IMG/VR virus record: IMGVR_UViG_3300042922_000211
Span: 1-44,555 of that record
Length of the DNA: 44,555 bases
From: a virus
Direction: 5' to 3' (one strand)
Under the pieces are notes generated by a model. It did no database searches and had not been told where the DNA came from. It worked only from the letters and a program-made list of their open reading frames with translations. Positions 10,173 to 17,922 of the stretch are shown here, piece by piece (within the stretch, counting starts at the first letter, position 1; each line of letters opens with the position of its first letter). Both the position numbers and the translations under genes were made by a program.

Positions 10173-10475
10173 ATGGATTGGGTGAATACAGATTTAGGTA
10201 TTGCAGGGCTTGTCATAATAGGGGCGGTATATGTAGCGACAAAGTTTATAGACAAGCAAGACAAAAGTAAAAATGAGAACGTCTCAGATTGTCTCATAGA
10301 CTTCACAAAGGCTAACACCGAGTTAGTAAATGTTATAAAGTCTCAACAGGATGAGTTTAGACGTTCTAGTGAAAAACAACAAGAGGCTATGCAAGGTATG
10401 ATACTTGCAATAAACAATCTAGTGTCATTGTCTAAGGAAACGTTAGACAGAGTAAAAGATATTGATAGGAGGTAA
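10173..10475 (+). CDS. Membrane-anchored coiled-coil protein, lysis-cassette candidate
   Basis: 100 residues from the ATG at 10173, placed by GGAGGG overlapping the previous TAG; an upstream in-frame extension inside the ejection gene is unlikely. There is one membrane segment at about residues 8-26 (GIAGLVIIGAVYVATKF). A charged helix rich in heptad-like Leu/Ile/Val continues to the C-terminus. The shape recalls BhlA/UviB- or XhlA-type holin accessories of Firmicutes phages. The neighbours, a 51-residue holin-like protein and an amidase, support a lysis role, but the family assignment is not certain. Confidence 0.6.
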   Translation: MDWVNTDLGIAGLVIIGAVYVATKFIDKQDKSKNENVSDCLIDFTKANTELVNVIKSQQDEFRRSSEKQQEAMQGMILAINNLVSLSKETLDRVKDIDRR

Positions 10476-10479
10476 GCAT

Positions 10480-10635
10480 ATGTTCGAAAAATTTAATAAT
10501 GACTCATTGGCTATGTTACTGTTAGCAATACTAGGTGGATTTGGATTGTGGTTAAACCAATCTGAAGTAGCCTATACAGCAGTCGGAGCTATTGGCGGAT
10601 TTATTGGAGCACAATACTTTACGTCAAGTAAATAA
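10480..10635 (+). CDS. Small holin candidate
   Basis: 51 residues: ATG at 10480, TAA at 10633-10635, with AGGAGG at 10468-10473. Two hydrophobic helices (LAMLLLAILGGFGLWL and TAVGAIGGFIGAQYF) are joined by a short polar turn. Gly is frequent in both, as in class II holins. It stands directly before the endolysin gene, the usual holin position. I recognise no specific family, so the call rests on topology and order. Confidence 0.65.
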   Translation: MFEKFNNDSLAMLLLAILGGFGLWLNQSEVAYTAVGAIGGFIGAQYFTSSK

Positions 10636-10652
10636 AAAAGGAGGTGTAGGTA

Positions 10653-11900
10653 TTGCTAGGCTTTATATTAAACGCAAATAAGATGCACTTAACAACAAGC
10701 GGGAGCAATCCTACACTCCCGTTAAGATTTTCTGCTAGTCCCTATAAAGACAATGGACTACCTTACGGTTTGGTCGCTGTAAATGGTCTAGTCTACACGT
10801 CTATGCCCGAGGGTTTGCCTAGCTTGATAGTATATAAAGATGGTGGCGTTGAAATTAGGTCAGATTTTAACGTTAAGAATGTATCTAAAGCCCGCTTTGT
10901 ATTTTCAGGCAGCAAACTCTTAGTAGAAGACGGGAAGAAAGTTGATAAATCAGTTATACCCACAAAGGACAATAAAACTTTAGAACGTTTAGGTGTAGGT
11001 ATACTTAAAGATGGACGTGTATTATTTCTTTCTAATGAGTGTACCACAGAGGAATTACAGTTAGCTTTCTATAAATATGGTTGTGTGGACGCTATGATGA
11101 CATCATTTGACGACGTATTTATAGACTATCCGAGAGGAGGTATTAAAATGGGGAAAGTCCCTGTAACGGTGCTTGAGGCACTAGAATTTAAAGAATTACC
11201 ACGTCCAATAGTTGTGATAGACCCTGGACATGGCGGAATAGACCCTGGTGCAATAGGGTTTGACTTAAGAGAAAAGGACATAAACTTAGTAGGGGCGCGT
11301 ATCGTTTATGATTACCTTGTTGAGAATTTTGAGGGTACATTTTTAATGACACGTGACAAAGACGTTACATTGGAATTAGAAGATAGACCTAAATTAGTTA
11401 ATGCTATCGGGGCAGACTTTTTCTTGTCTCTGCACGTTAATGGCTCAACTAATGGAGGAACAGGATTTGAGACGTTTACCTATCCTGCTAACAAGGAAGT
11501 CAATAAAGTAGAGCAACAGATACAGCAAGACGTTCACAATGAAATTATGACAATGCTTGCGTCATATGGGTTTGTGGATAGAGGGGCTAAACAAGCTAAT
11601 TTTTGCGTATTAAGAGAAACTAAGTGTCCTGCTTTATTAATCGAACAACTGTTCATAAATATACCTAAAGATAATGAATTTTTAAGAAATCCTGCATTAC
11701 TTAAAAACTTATATTTAGTAACCGCAAAGGCTTATGCACGCGCACTAGGTTTGCAACCAAAGGTTACTGCTGATGATGTTGCCCCTGATGGGGAGCTTTA
11801 TAGAGTACAAGTTGGTGCCTATAGATTCAGAAAAAACGCAGAGGTCATGCAAGCACGTCTGAAAGATTCAGGATATGACGCATATATAAAAAGAGAATAA
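10653..11900 (+). CDS. Endolysin: NAGPA-like domain, N-acetylmuramoyl-L-alanine amidase (Amidase_3), SPOR domain
   Basis: 415 residues from a TTG start, chosen because AGGAGG at 10639-10644 is well spaced from it. Residues 1-165 resemble the phosphodiester glycosidase (NAGPA/DUF2233) fold: VNG, then RLGVGILKDGRVLFL, then YGCVDAMM. The usual LDGGGS motif is replaced by TSFDD, so this domain may bind rather than cut. Residues 183-360 are Amidase_3: VVIDPGHGGIDPGA with the first zinc His, RDKD, LSLHVN with a later zinc His, and LIEQLFI with the catalytic Glu. The C-terminus (YRVQVGAYRFRKNAEVMQARL) is a SPOR domain that binds denuded glycan. The enzyme should cleave the stem peptide from muramic acid at lysis. 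Confidence 0.85.
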   Translation: MLGFILNANKMHLTTSGSNPTLPLRFSASPYKDNGLPYGLVAVNGLVYTSMPEGLPSLIVYKDGGVEIRSDFNVKNVSKARFVFSGSKLLVEDGKKVDKSVIPTKDNKTLERLGVGILKDGRVLFLSNECTTEELQLAFYKYGCVDAMMTSFDDVFIDYPRGGIKMGKVPVTVLEALEFKELPRPIVVIDPGHGGIDPGAIGFDLREKDINLVGARIVYDYLVENFEGTFLMTRDKDVTLELEDRPKLVNAIGADFFLSLHVNGSTNGGTGFETFTYPANKEVNKVEQQIQQDVHNEIMTMLASYGFVDRGAKQANFCVLRETKCPALLIEQLFINIPKDNEFLRNPALLKNLYLVTAKAYARALGLQPKVTADDVAPDGELYRVQVGAYRFRKNAEVMQARLKDSGYDAYIKRE

Positions 11901-11903
11901 AAA

Positions 11904-11927
11904 AGACGCCATTAGGCGTCTCTTTTG
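11904..11927. terminator. Bidirectional intrinsic terminator between endolysin and VRR-NUC genes
   Basis: AGACGCC (11904-11910), loop ATTA, GGCGTCT (11915-11921), followed by CTTTTG on the plus strand and by a T run on the minus strand. The TAA of the minus-strand nuclease gene (11914-11912) lies in the loop, so that gene's last codons form one stem arm. Confidence 0.85.
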
Positions 11928-12325
11928 TTATTATTAAATTGCATAGGGTGTTTAATACTCTCTAAGCTTAAAACGTCACCTATAATTTTTAAGTAAGTCT
12001 CTGTACTCTCTGCTGTACCACAGTAAATGCCTAGTGCTTTAAAGTTTTCAAGGTTTGACTTCTGTAACGCTGTGGTATCCGCCCCAGGGCGTTTAAATTC
12101 TACCCATATATTTATTCCACCTGCAAGTGCTAAATATACGTCAGGCAATCCTGCACGTTGATAACTTCCACCACTTATTTTACGTTGATATATTGCTTTT
12201 TTATATTTTTTTCCTGCTGCTCTTACAGCCATGTCTACAATATTGCTCTCTTTACGTTCATTGGGTGTGGCAGGGGAATAATTCCCCGTACCGTTCCCAA
12301 ATTCCCACAAGCCATACCTACTCAT
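11912..12325 (-). CDS. VRR-NUC domain nuclease
   Basis: 137 residues. The PD-(D/E)XK-type core is visible: G-LPD-VY near residue 59, then INIWVEFKRPGAD with E-x-K near residue 76, then a Gln (TALQKSN) near residue 87. These match the VRR-NUC family of phage nucleases, which act like Holliday-junction or flap nucleases. It is the last gene of the replication operon, 2 bp after the SSB-like gene, so it likely processes replication or recombination intermediates. The length is normal for stand-alone phage VRR-NUC proteins. Confidence 0.85.
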   Translation of the reverse strand: MSRYGLWEFGNGTGNYSPATPNERKESNIVDMAVRAAGKKYKKAIYQRKISGGSYQRAGLPDVYLALAGGINIWVEFKRPGADTTALQKSNLENFKALGIYCGTAESTETYLKIIGDVLSLESIKHPMQFNNNKRDA

Positions 12326-12327
12326 TT

Positions 12328-12792
12328 TTATAGGTCTTCGTCAGTTAACACCATAACGTCTTCTTCTTCTTCGTAGCTCACCGCTGTAGGTGTAACTGTT
12401 TCAGGTTTAGTAACTTCGCTTACTGGAAATACCTTTTTAACGTTAGCATATTCATTTCCGTCTTGAGCTTTCATGAATGTCTCAATACCTAACTGCTTAC
12501 CTATAAGCTTAGCAGGGTCTACGTTTACTGCTGATTTAGGCACTTTCAAGCCTATTGCTTGTAAGGTATCTCTTAAGTTAAACAATCCCGCAGGGTTTAA
12601 AGTTGTTATGTGGTTAATGTGTAAGCCCTTAGCTGAGCCTGTGAGTATAGTTAACTCCCATTTTAAGTAAGGGTATTCTCCACCCTCTTTCTTTTGTTGC
12701 GTAATTTTGTCTACCTTTGCGATATACTTTCCTGGTGCTATACTACCTTTGCTGTCGTCCACTCCACTAAAATCAAATTTCCATGTTGCCAT
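12328..12792 (-). CDS. DUF669-type single-stranded DNA-binding-like protein
   Basis: 154 residues. The start (ATWKFDFSGVDDSKGSIAPG) followed by YIAKVDKI and PYLKWELTILTGSAKG matches DUF669 phage proteins, commonly found beside Sak4/RecA-like ATPases. The C-terminus is acidic (EEEEDVMVLTDEDL), as in SSBs that recruit partner enzymes. It lies directly downstream of the Sak4-like ATPase. Its role in coating ssDNA is inferred from family and neighbours. Confidence 0.75.
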   Translation of the reverse strand: MATWKFDFSGVDDSKGSIAPGKYIAKVDKITQQKKEGGEYPYLKWELTILTGSAKGLHINHITTLNPAGLFNLRDTLQAIGLKVPKSAVNVDPAKLIGKQLGIETFMKAQDGNEYANVKKVFPVSEVTKPETVTPTAVSYEEEEDVMVLTDEDL

Positions 12793-12814
12793 TTTTTACT
12801 TCCTCCTTAGATTT

Positions 12815-13795
12815 TTAAATTTCTTTGCCAAACACTAATTTATATATACTCGATAAGCTCGGGTTGGCTACTATTTTAAGTTTGTTTGTTCTATCTTTTG
12901 TAACGTACTTATCATTCGGTGCCGCGCTTAGTCTAAACTGAATACCTGTAGCTACCTTAGCTATGTACGTTCTAGCGATTACGTCTGCCTCACTCATTGC
13001 ATACGCCCTTAAGCTTTTATTTACTTGTGGGAATATGTTAAATTCTTCAGAGTCAACGTCTTCTGAGTTAGTACCCTCTTGGAATAACCATATTTTCTGA
13101 ATCGGGAAGTCTTGGAACATCTGCAACCAGTACTTCATCTTCTCACTCATATCACCCCAATTTTTCATAGTTTTCTTGAGTATGTCTTTGCTAGGGTCAG
13201 TCTCTTTTTCACCTAAAACGACGTTTCTCATGCATATGTCTGCAAGCTTTGTTATTGTATCAAACGCTATTGACTTAACTAAAAAGCTACCGTCTTTAGT
13301 CTGTATACGAATACCTGCTATGCTACCATCCGTATTCTTTTCCACAGGTGAGTTTTTAAGTAACCAATAAACGCCCTCTATTACTTCCCACTTGTTAACT
13401 GCTATTTTCTTAGCCTTGCCCTTTGCTTTGTCCTTAATACTCAGCGTGCCATCTTCTGCCGCTAGTATTAACGTGCCCTCTACTGTGGATAGCAACGTTG
13501 TTTTACCCGTACCATTTTTACCATATATAAGCCACGTTAAAAATTCTACACTATCATCAATGTCTGTTATAAGCGCCTCTATATCCGATAAGTTAACACC
13601 TACGCTTGGCTGTGGGTTTTCAAAAGGGTTTGTTTCTATTTGCTCCTCTGAAAGTAATTCCAGCCCATCATCCTCGTCCCCATCTTCCACAATATTAAGT
13701 GTGTCAAACGCTACTGTGCTACCCTCATCAGGTATCTCTAACGCAGTATCGTCTACGTCAAACGTCAGCTCCATTTCTGCTTTTTTACTCGGCAT
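12815..13795 (-). CDS. Sak4-like RecA-family ATPase (AAA_24), recombination
   Basis: 326 residues from the ATG at 13795. That start is chosen because GAGGAGG lies 10 bases upstream; an extension to 13831 overlaps the previous gene and has no site. After an acidic N-terminus of about 85 residues comes Walker A IYGKNGTGKTTL, a Walker B-like strand VKSIAFDTIT, and NEEIWLF-like and RLSAAPND segments. This is the pattern of phage Sak4/AAA_24 ATPases that promote single-strand annealing together with an SSB. The gene is flanked by the SSB-like protein and the RecB-like nuclease, a typical recombination trio. Confidence 0.75.
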   Translation of the reverse strand: MPSKKAEMELTFDVDDTALEIPDEGSTVAFDTLNIVEDGDEDDGLELLSEEQIETNPFENPQPSVGVNLSDIEALITDIDDSVEFLTWLIYGKNGTGKTTLLSTVEGTLILAAEDGTLSIKDKAKGKAKKIAVNKWEVIEGVYWLLKNSPVEKNTDGSIAGIRIQTKDGSFLVKSIAFDTITKLADICMRNVVLGEKETDPSKDILKKTMKNWGDMSEKMKYWLQMFQDFPIQKIWLFQEGTNSEDVDSEEFNIFPQVNKSLRAYAMSEADVIARTYIAKVATGIQFRLSAAPNDKYVTKDRTNKLKIVANPSLSSIYKLVFGKEI

Positions 13796-14798
13796 TTGCT
13801 TGTTCCTCCTCTCTAGTTGTACGTTTCTCATAGTGTTCTGCTATTATGTTTTCTGTATTCATTCCTGCAAGCTCTGCGTAACAAAGGTCTCTATATTCAC
13901 AATCCCAATCACAACGTTGTTTAAGTGGTGTTCTGTAAAACATAGGTTTTATACAATCACCTAGTCTATCATGCTTATCCTTTAGTCTATCTATTTCATC
14001 AAGCGTTTCAACTATCTCATCCTTAATTGTATAAAGTGTCTTTTCATTTACAGGTATCTTAGTACGTCTAAAGAACACATTACCTTTGAGCTTATCAACC
14101 ATTTCTGCATAATCCTCAACGTTAAGTCCGTTTCTACGTACTGTTTCAAAGTACGTTGCTATATCTGTATCACAGGCTGCTTTAGATATTCCGCCGTTTT
14201 TTAATACTTGCGGTTCTCTTGGTGCCTTAGTCCTGATGTGGTTGAACACCACACCCATAAGCTTTTTACCTTGTAATAACTTGATTAAGTTAGGGTCTGT
14301 TCTGCATGCCTCAAAGTACATAAACGTCTGTAAGTCCATATATAACTCAGTTTCTTTCGGTAACGTCTTAACTGTTTTGTGGTCTGCTACCCATACTCCT
14401 CTGTCATCCTCATATATCCAGTCAATATATCCTGTATAAGTATGTCCATTCGGTAATTGAATTTCAAACGGTACCTCTGTGGCTAGGGTTTTAATGTTCA
14501 CGTCTATTGACTTGTAAGCCAGTAAGTAACCACGTACTATACGGTATAATTCTTTAGGCATTTCAGCCCATTCAGCACGTTCCTCATCAAATACTTTATC
14601 AAGGTCTAGCTGAAGATTAACTATTGGTTTTGTCCAATCCCCGCCATTATAATGTGCTTGTAAGCAATCATGTATTAAGTTACCACGTGCGGGAGCTATT
14701 GACTTTGCTACACGTTGTAATTCAAGTATGTCTGAATAATAAAATGCATGTCTACAACGTCTTACTCTTCCTATTTTGCTTGCTGACCCTCTTGCCAT
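13785..14798 (-). CDS. PD-(D/E)XK exonuclease, RecB/Cas4-like with Fe-S cysteines
   Basis: 337 residues from the ATG at 14798, preceded by GGAGG with 7-base spacing; an upstream extension lacks a site. Nuclease core: GYIDWIYEDD (metal Asp), VWVADHKT (D-x-K), then a Q-x3-Y motif in DLQTFMYFEA. One Cys near the N-terminus (RRCRH) and three near the C-terminus (RCDWDCEYRDLC) match the four-Cys Fe-S cluster of Cas4/AddB-type nucleases. It probably resects DNA ends for the Sak4-SSB pair, whose genes follow directly with an 11-bp overlap. Confidence 0.85.
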   Translation of the reverse strand: MARGSASKIGRVRRCRHAFYYSDILELQRVAKSIAPARGNLIHDCLQAHYNGGDWTKPIVNLQLDLDKVFDEERAEWAEMPKELYRIVRGYLLAYKSIDVNIKTLATEVPFEIQLPNGHTYTGYIDWIYEDDRGVWVADHKTVKTLPKETELYMDLQTFMYFEACRTDPNLIKLLQGKKLMGVVFNHIRTKAPREPQVLKNGGISKAACDTDIATYFETVRRNGLNVEDYAEMVDKLKGNVFFRRTKIPVNEKTLYTIKDEIVETLDEIDRLKDKHDRLGDCIKPMFYRTPLKQRCDWDCEYRDLCYAELAGMNTENIIAEHYEKRTTREEEQANAE

Positions 14799-14934
14799 TT
14801 TTCTTCCTCCATTTCTTCCACTTGTTTTTAGCGTCTTCAAAAACTACTGTTACAGTTGCTAGTACAAAGATAATTAACCATACAGCTACGAATATAAAAG
14901 TCAATATATCCCATGGGGTTATTACAAATCTCAT
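14752..14934 (-). CDS. Small membrane protein
   Basis: 60 residues. It has one strong membrane helix (ILTFIFVAVWLIIFVLATVTVVF) and a very basic C-terminus (KNKWKKWRKKNGKRVSKQNRK). AAGGGG lies 7 bases before the ATG, and the upstream gene ends one base before it. It overlaps the nuclease start by 47 bp. No family recognised. Overlap and shortness keep the confidence moderate. Confidence 0.55.
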   Translation of the reverse strand: MRFVITPWDILTFIFVAVWLIIFVLATVTVVFEDAKNKWKKWRKKNGKRVSKQNRKSKTL

Positions 14935-14935
14935 A

Positions 14936-15136
14936 TTATATCCCCTTTCTCACTAAAGGTTTATCTGTATATAACATTAGTTTACCATTATCCCAATCAA
15001 TACCTATACTCACAGACCTTACACCTACACAGGGTGTACCTCCTACTATACTACCGTCTTTTACAACTACAACAACATCATTATCATCTTTAATGTTCTC
15101 TAGTTGTTTCTTTAGTTCTCCTACGTTCATTTTCAT
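14936..15136 (-). CDS. Small conserved-type phage protein, unknown function
   Basis: 66 residues: MKMNVGELKKQLENIKDDND, then beta strands VVVVVKDGSIVGG and VRSVSIGIDWDNGKLMLYTD. The shape (N-terminal helix, then strands with V-x-V-x-V) is common among small unknown phage proteins. It sits between two other small genes in the operon driven from 15494-15522. Confidence 0.65.
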   Translation of the reverse strand: MKMNVGELKKQLENIKDDNDVVVVVKDGSIVGGTPCVGVRSVSIGIDWDNGKLMLYTDKPLVRKGI

Positions 15137-15142
15137 GCCCCC

Positions 15143-15436
15143 TTAAAATTTAGGTGCTACAATACCTTTAGCGATTTCGTCTTCATAGTCCCATGTAGGG
15201 TCATTGTAATGAAGTCTCCATCTATTCATGAAGTCTACTAAGGGCTCTGTAACGTGTATAACTTTATCTGTCACTAAGTCTGATAAATATAGGTCGGTTA
15301 TATTATGCTTATTATTTGCGTATTGTAAACCACCATGACTTAGACCTGTGTGTAACATGCTGTCGCTTACTGCTAAGAAAAAGTATCTTACTCTTTCGGG
15401 TCTACGTCTTAATCTGTCTGCTCTTTCTGCTTTCAC
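15143..15436 (-). CDS. Unknown protein, first gene after the 15.5 kb promoter
   Basis: 97 residues from the second GTG (15436). The first GTG (15445) overlaps the AAAGGAG site, while the second has an 8-base gap and is preferred. The N-terminus is strongly basic (VKAERADRLRRRPERVRYFF); the rest is mixed. No motif recognised. It is the promoter-proximal gene of the recombination operon ending at 11912. Confidence 0.65.
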   Translation of the reverse strand: MKAERADRLRRRPERVRYFFLAVSDSMLHTGLSHGGLQYANNKHNITDLYLSDLVTDKVIHVTEPLVDFMNRWRLHYNDPTWDYEDEIAKGIVAPKF

Positions 15437-15493
15437 TTTTATCACTCCTTTGATAATATTGTTTAGGCTGTTGTGTTCCTCAACCCTGCTATT

Positions 15494-15522
15494 ATTCTAT
15501 CATGCCTTGATAATCTTGTCAA
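15494..15522 (-). promoter_or_regulatory. Sigma-A-type promoter for the recombination operon
   Basis: Minus strand: TTGACA at 15522-15517, 17-bp spacer, TAGAAT at 15499-15494. An A/T tract (AAAAAATTTTTTAAAAAA type, about 15525-15545) lies just upstream of the -35, like an UP element. The leader is about 50 nt. Confidence 0.85.
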
Positions 15523-15548
15523 GAGATTTTTTAAAAAATTTTTTATGG

Positions 15549-16835
15549 CTAAATTCCAATGATTTTTCCGATTCCCCATGCTGAGCCAAGCTCTACCTCT
15601 GCCACAAGAGGAACATCAAAATGTACCCCAAAATATTTTCTTAACAAGACTGGTACATTCTCCATGACCCTTTTAATCATTAAGGCTACTTCCATACTTA
15701 TGTCCTTATCCGCCTCTGCCATTATAGCGTCATGTACCTGACCTACTAAACAAGCTTTACCCTTATATTTACGTTCTATCTCCTGGTCTATAACTATCAT
15801 AGCCATTAACGTTATATCACTACCGAACGATTGTACGGGTGTATTTATAGCTTTACGTTCTTCACCATTTCGTATGTCTTTATCTGGACTATCTATGTCA
15901 GGTAAATGTCGTATACGCCCTGTAGGTGTCCTAACGCTCTTAAATTGGTGAGCCTCTTGCTTTTGACGTTCGTGCCATGGTAATAATTCAGGATACGTTT
16001 GAAAGTATATATTTCTTGATTCTTCTGCCTCTTTATCCGTTACCACAATGCCATAGTTGTCAAACGCATAAGGTTTATATGACTTCCACCACATACCATA
16101 TAAATATCCGAAGTTAACAGGCTTTGCTTTTGTTCTCATGTCCTTAGTTACTTTTGAAATGTCTACCCTAGCCATTTGAGAGGCTGTTTTTGTGTGGAGG
16201 TCTATACCCGCTCTGTAGGAGTTTTTCATTGATTCAGCGCCCGCTACAAAAGCTGCTACCCTTAATTCAAGTTGGGAGTAGTCTGCCTCTATAAAGTCAC
16301 GTCCAGGAGTACAACTAATTAAGTTACGTACTTTAGGGTCACGCGGTACCTGTTGTAAGTTGGGCTCTGACGCACACAGGCGTCCTGTAGCAGTCTTTGC
16401 TATATCATATGTGGAGTGTAGACGCCCGTCATCTTTTAAGAAATCCACCCATGGTAGAAGAAATCCGTTTAAAGCTTTCTCATATCTACGCCTATCAAGG
16501 ATAAGTCGTGGTAATTCGTTAAAGTCCACAAGTCTAAGAAGTGCGGGTTTACCCGTAGAGGGCTCACCCGTAGCTGTGGTAACAAGTACTGGCAACCCTA
16601 AATCGGTGTATAGTAATTCAGCCAACTGTTTAGGTGAATTAAGATTAATAATACCTTGCCACTTCTTAGGTAGTTTGTCTGATATTTCGTCATCAAGTCT
16701 ATCGCGTTCACACTCATACTCATCTGTAACATTTCTTAATATGTCTTGGTCTATATAAACGCCTTTGTTTTCAATCTTTTGTAATACACGTTCACCAGGC
16801 ATTGCTATATATTTGAATACATCATATAATGACAC
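15549..16835 (-). CDS. Family A DNA polymerase, polymerase domain (C-terminal half of a split PolA)
   Basis: 428 residues from a GTG that has GAAAGGAG 7 bases upstream. Motif A is DYSQLELRVAAF near residue 180, motif B (O-helix) RTKAKPVNFGYLYG near residue 232, motif C QVHDAIMAE near residue 370. All catalytic acidic residues are present. The beginning (MPGERVLQKIENKGVYID) is where a PolA polymerase domain normally starts after the exonuclease domain. The exonuclease is encoded by the preceding gene, which overlaps by 14 bp in another frame. The replicative role is inferred; no other polymerase is present. Confidence 0.93.
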   Translation of the reverse strand: MSLYDVFKYIAMPGERVLQKIENKGVYIDQDILRNVTDEYECERDRLDDEISDKLPKKWQGIINLNSPKQLAELLYTDLGLPVLVTTATGEPSTGKPALLRLVDFNELPRLILDRRRYEKALNGFLLPWVDFLKDDGRLHSTYDIAKTATGRLCASEPNLQQVPRDPKVRNLISCTPGRDFIEADYSQLELRVAAFVAGAESMKNSYRAGIDLHTKTASQMARVDISKVTKDMRTKAKPVNFGYLYGMWWKSYKPYAFDNYGIVVTDKEAEESRNIYFQTYPELLPWHERQKQEAHQFKSVRTPTGRIRHLPDIDSPDKDIRNGEERKAINTPVQSFGSDITLMAMIVIDQEIERKYKGKACLVGQVHDAIMAEADKDISMEVALMIKRVMENVPVLLRKYFGVHFDVPLVAEVELGSAWGIGKIIGI

Positions 16836-17922
16836 TTTGTTCTCCTTTCATAGCGTCTAAAAGTATAGGGTGTAGCTTAAGCGTATAATAACAGTCTAAG
16901 CAACAGTACTTAGCCATAGCCTCAAACTCTGCTTGTGTAAGATTTTCTTTAAACTCAATTCCGTCGTTGTAATCAGCAGCTCCTAGATACGTTTTAGCCA
17001 TGTATTTCAAACCATGAGGTGTATTAACGTTAAGTAAATAGGACGCTATATACGTATCAAAATCTACACGTGGTTCTATGTCTCTACTACGTAACCATCT
17101 GTTATCAAACTTAGCATTCTGAGCTACTCTTATAAGTCCTTTTTGTGTAAACATATCATTTAATATTTGTTTTTGATTTACATGAAATAACTTATTAAAG
17201 GGTGTCTCCAAAGGCATACAATAGCACATATTTGGTGTGGCTATACCTATCATAAGTAACTTTCCATTTTTGTAGTCTTTTAATGACGTTGTTTCTATAT
17301 CATAAGACGCAACATTTGAATTTTGTATATCTTTAATCATATCAAATAGCTTAGCCTCGGTATCAACTATACACCATTTAAAGTCACTAGGGGGCTCCCA
17401 TTTACCCTCACACATTCTTGAGAAATAATTAAGGTCTGACCTAAATTCCCATGCGTTCCCAGGTTGACGTATAACCACAGCAGGATGATACGTCGGTATT
17501 ACTTGGGCTCCATGCCACTCAAATGCATTACCTCTATACTTAGATAACGTAGACTTACCTATCATAACGTCTAATGACGTTGCACCTAAAGCAAGAATAT
17601 ACTTAGGCTTTACCCTATCAACTTCTTCTATAAGTAGTTGTCTACATGACTTTATTATACTTTTTGTGGGCTTAGTAGGTATATAACATTTAATAGCCTT
17701 AGTAAGATAACATTTAGCCATGTCTATACCTACATTCATGAGTTCCCTATATAACCACTTACCTACCGCCCCACCGAACATTTGTGCTGTTTGGTCTTCA
17801 TTATACGTTACTGCGTCACCTAGTATCATTATTCCCCCAGGGTCACCTATACCCTCAAGAAATGGGTTTAAAGCGCTACAATGTCCTCCGCACGTCTGAC
17901 ACGCTCCTCGTATAGTAGTCAT
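16822..17922 (-). CDS. Uracil-DNA glycosylase-like domain fused to DEDD 3'-5' exonuclease (N-terminal half of a split PolA)
   Basis: 366 residues from the ATG at 17922 (GGAGG close upstream; longer frames overlap the previous gene more). Residues 1-190 are family-4 UDG-like: CQTC near the start and two later Cys about 14 residues apart for an Fe-S cluster, YILALGATSLDVMIG, and the PTYHPAVVIR motif. Motif I reads GDAVTYNED rather than the usual GEAPG-x-x-ED, so glycosylase activity is doubtful. Residues 220-360 are a proofreading exonuclease: SYDIETTSL (D-x-E), AQNAKFDNRW (N-x3-D), YCCLDCYYT (Y-x3-D). UDG-Exo-Pol fusions are known in SPO1-like polymerases; here the polymerase is a separate gene. 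Confidence 0.85.
   Translation of the reverse strand: MTTIRGACQTCGGHCSALNPFLEGIGDPGGIMILGDAVTYNEDQTAQMFGGAVGKWLYRELMNVGIDMAKCYLTKAIKCYIPTKPTKSIIKSCRQLLIEEVDRVKPKYILALGATSLDVMIGKSTLSKYRGNAFEWHGAQVIPTYHPAVVIRQPGNAWEFRSDLNYFSRMCEGKWEPPSDFKWCIVDTEAKLFDMIKDIQNSNVASYDIETTSLKDYKNGKLLMIGIATPNMCYCMPLETPFNKLFHVNQKQILNDMFTQKGLIRVAQNAKFDNRWLRSRDIEPRVDFDTYIASYLLNVNTPHGLKYMAKTYLGAADYNDGIEFKENLTQAEFEAMAKYCCLDCYYTLKLHPILLDAMKGEQSVII

Noticed and set aside
15549-17922. Sequencing frameshift breaking a single polymerase gene
   Set aside because: The second gene has a well-spaced ribosome site and GTG, and the split is at a domain border. I treat it as two genes but list the check.
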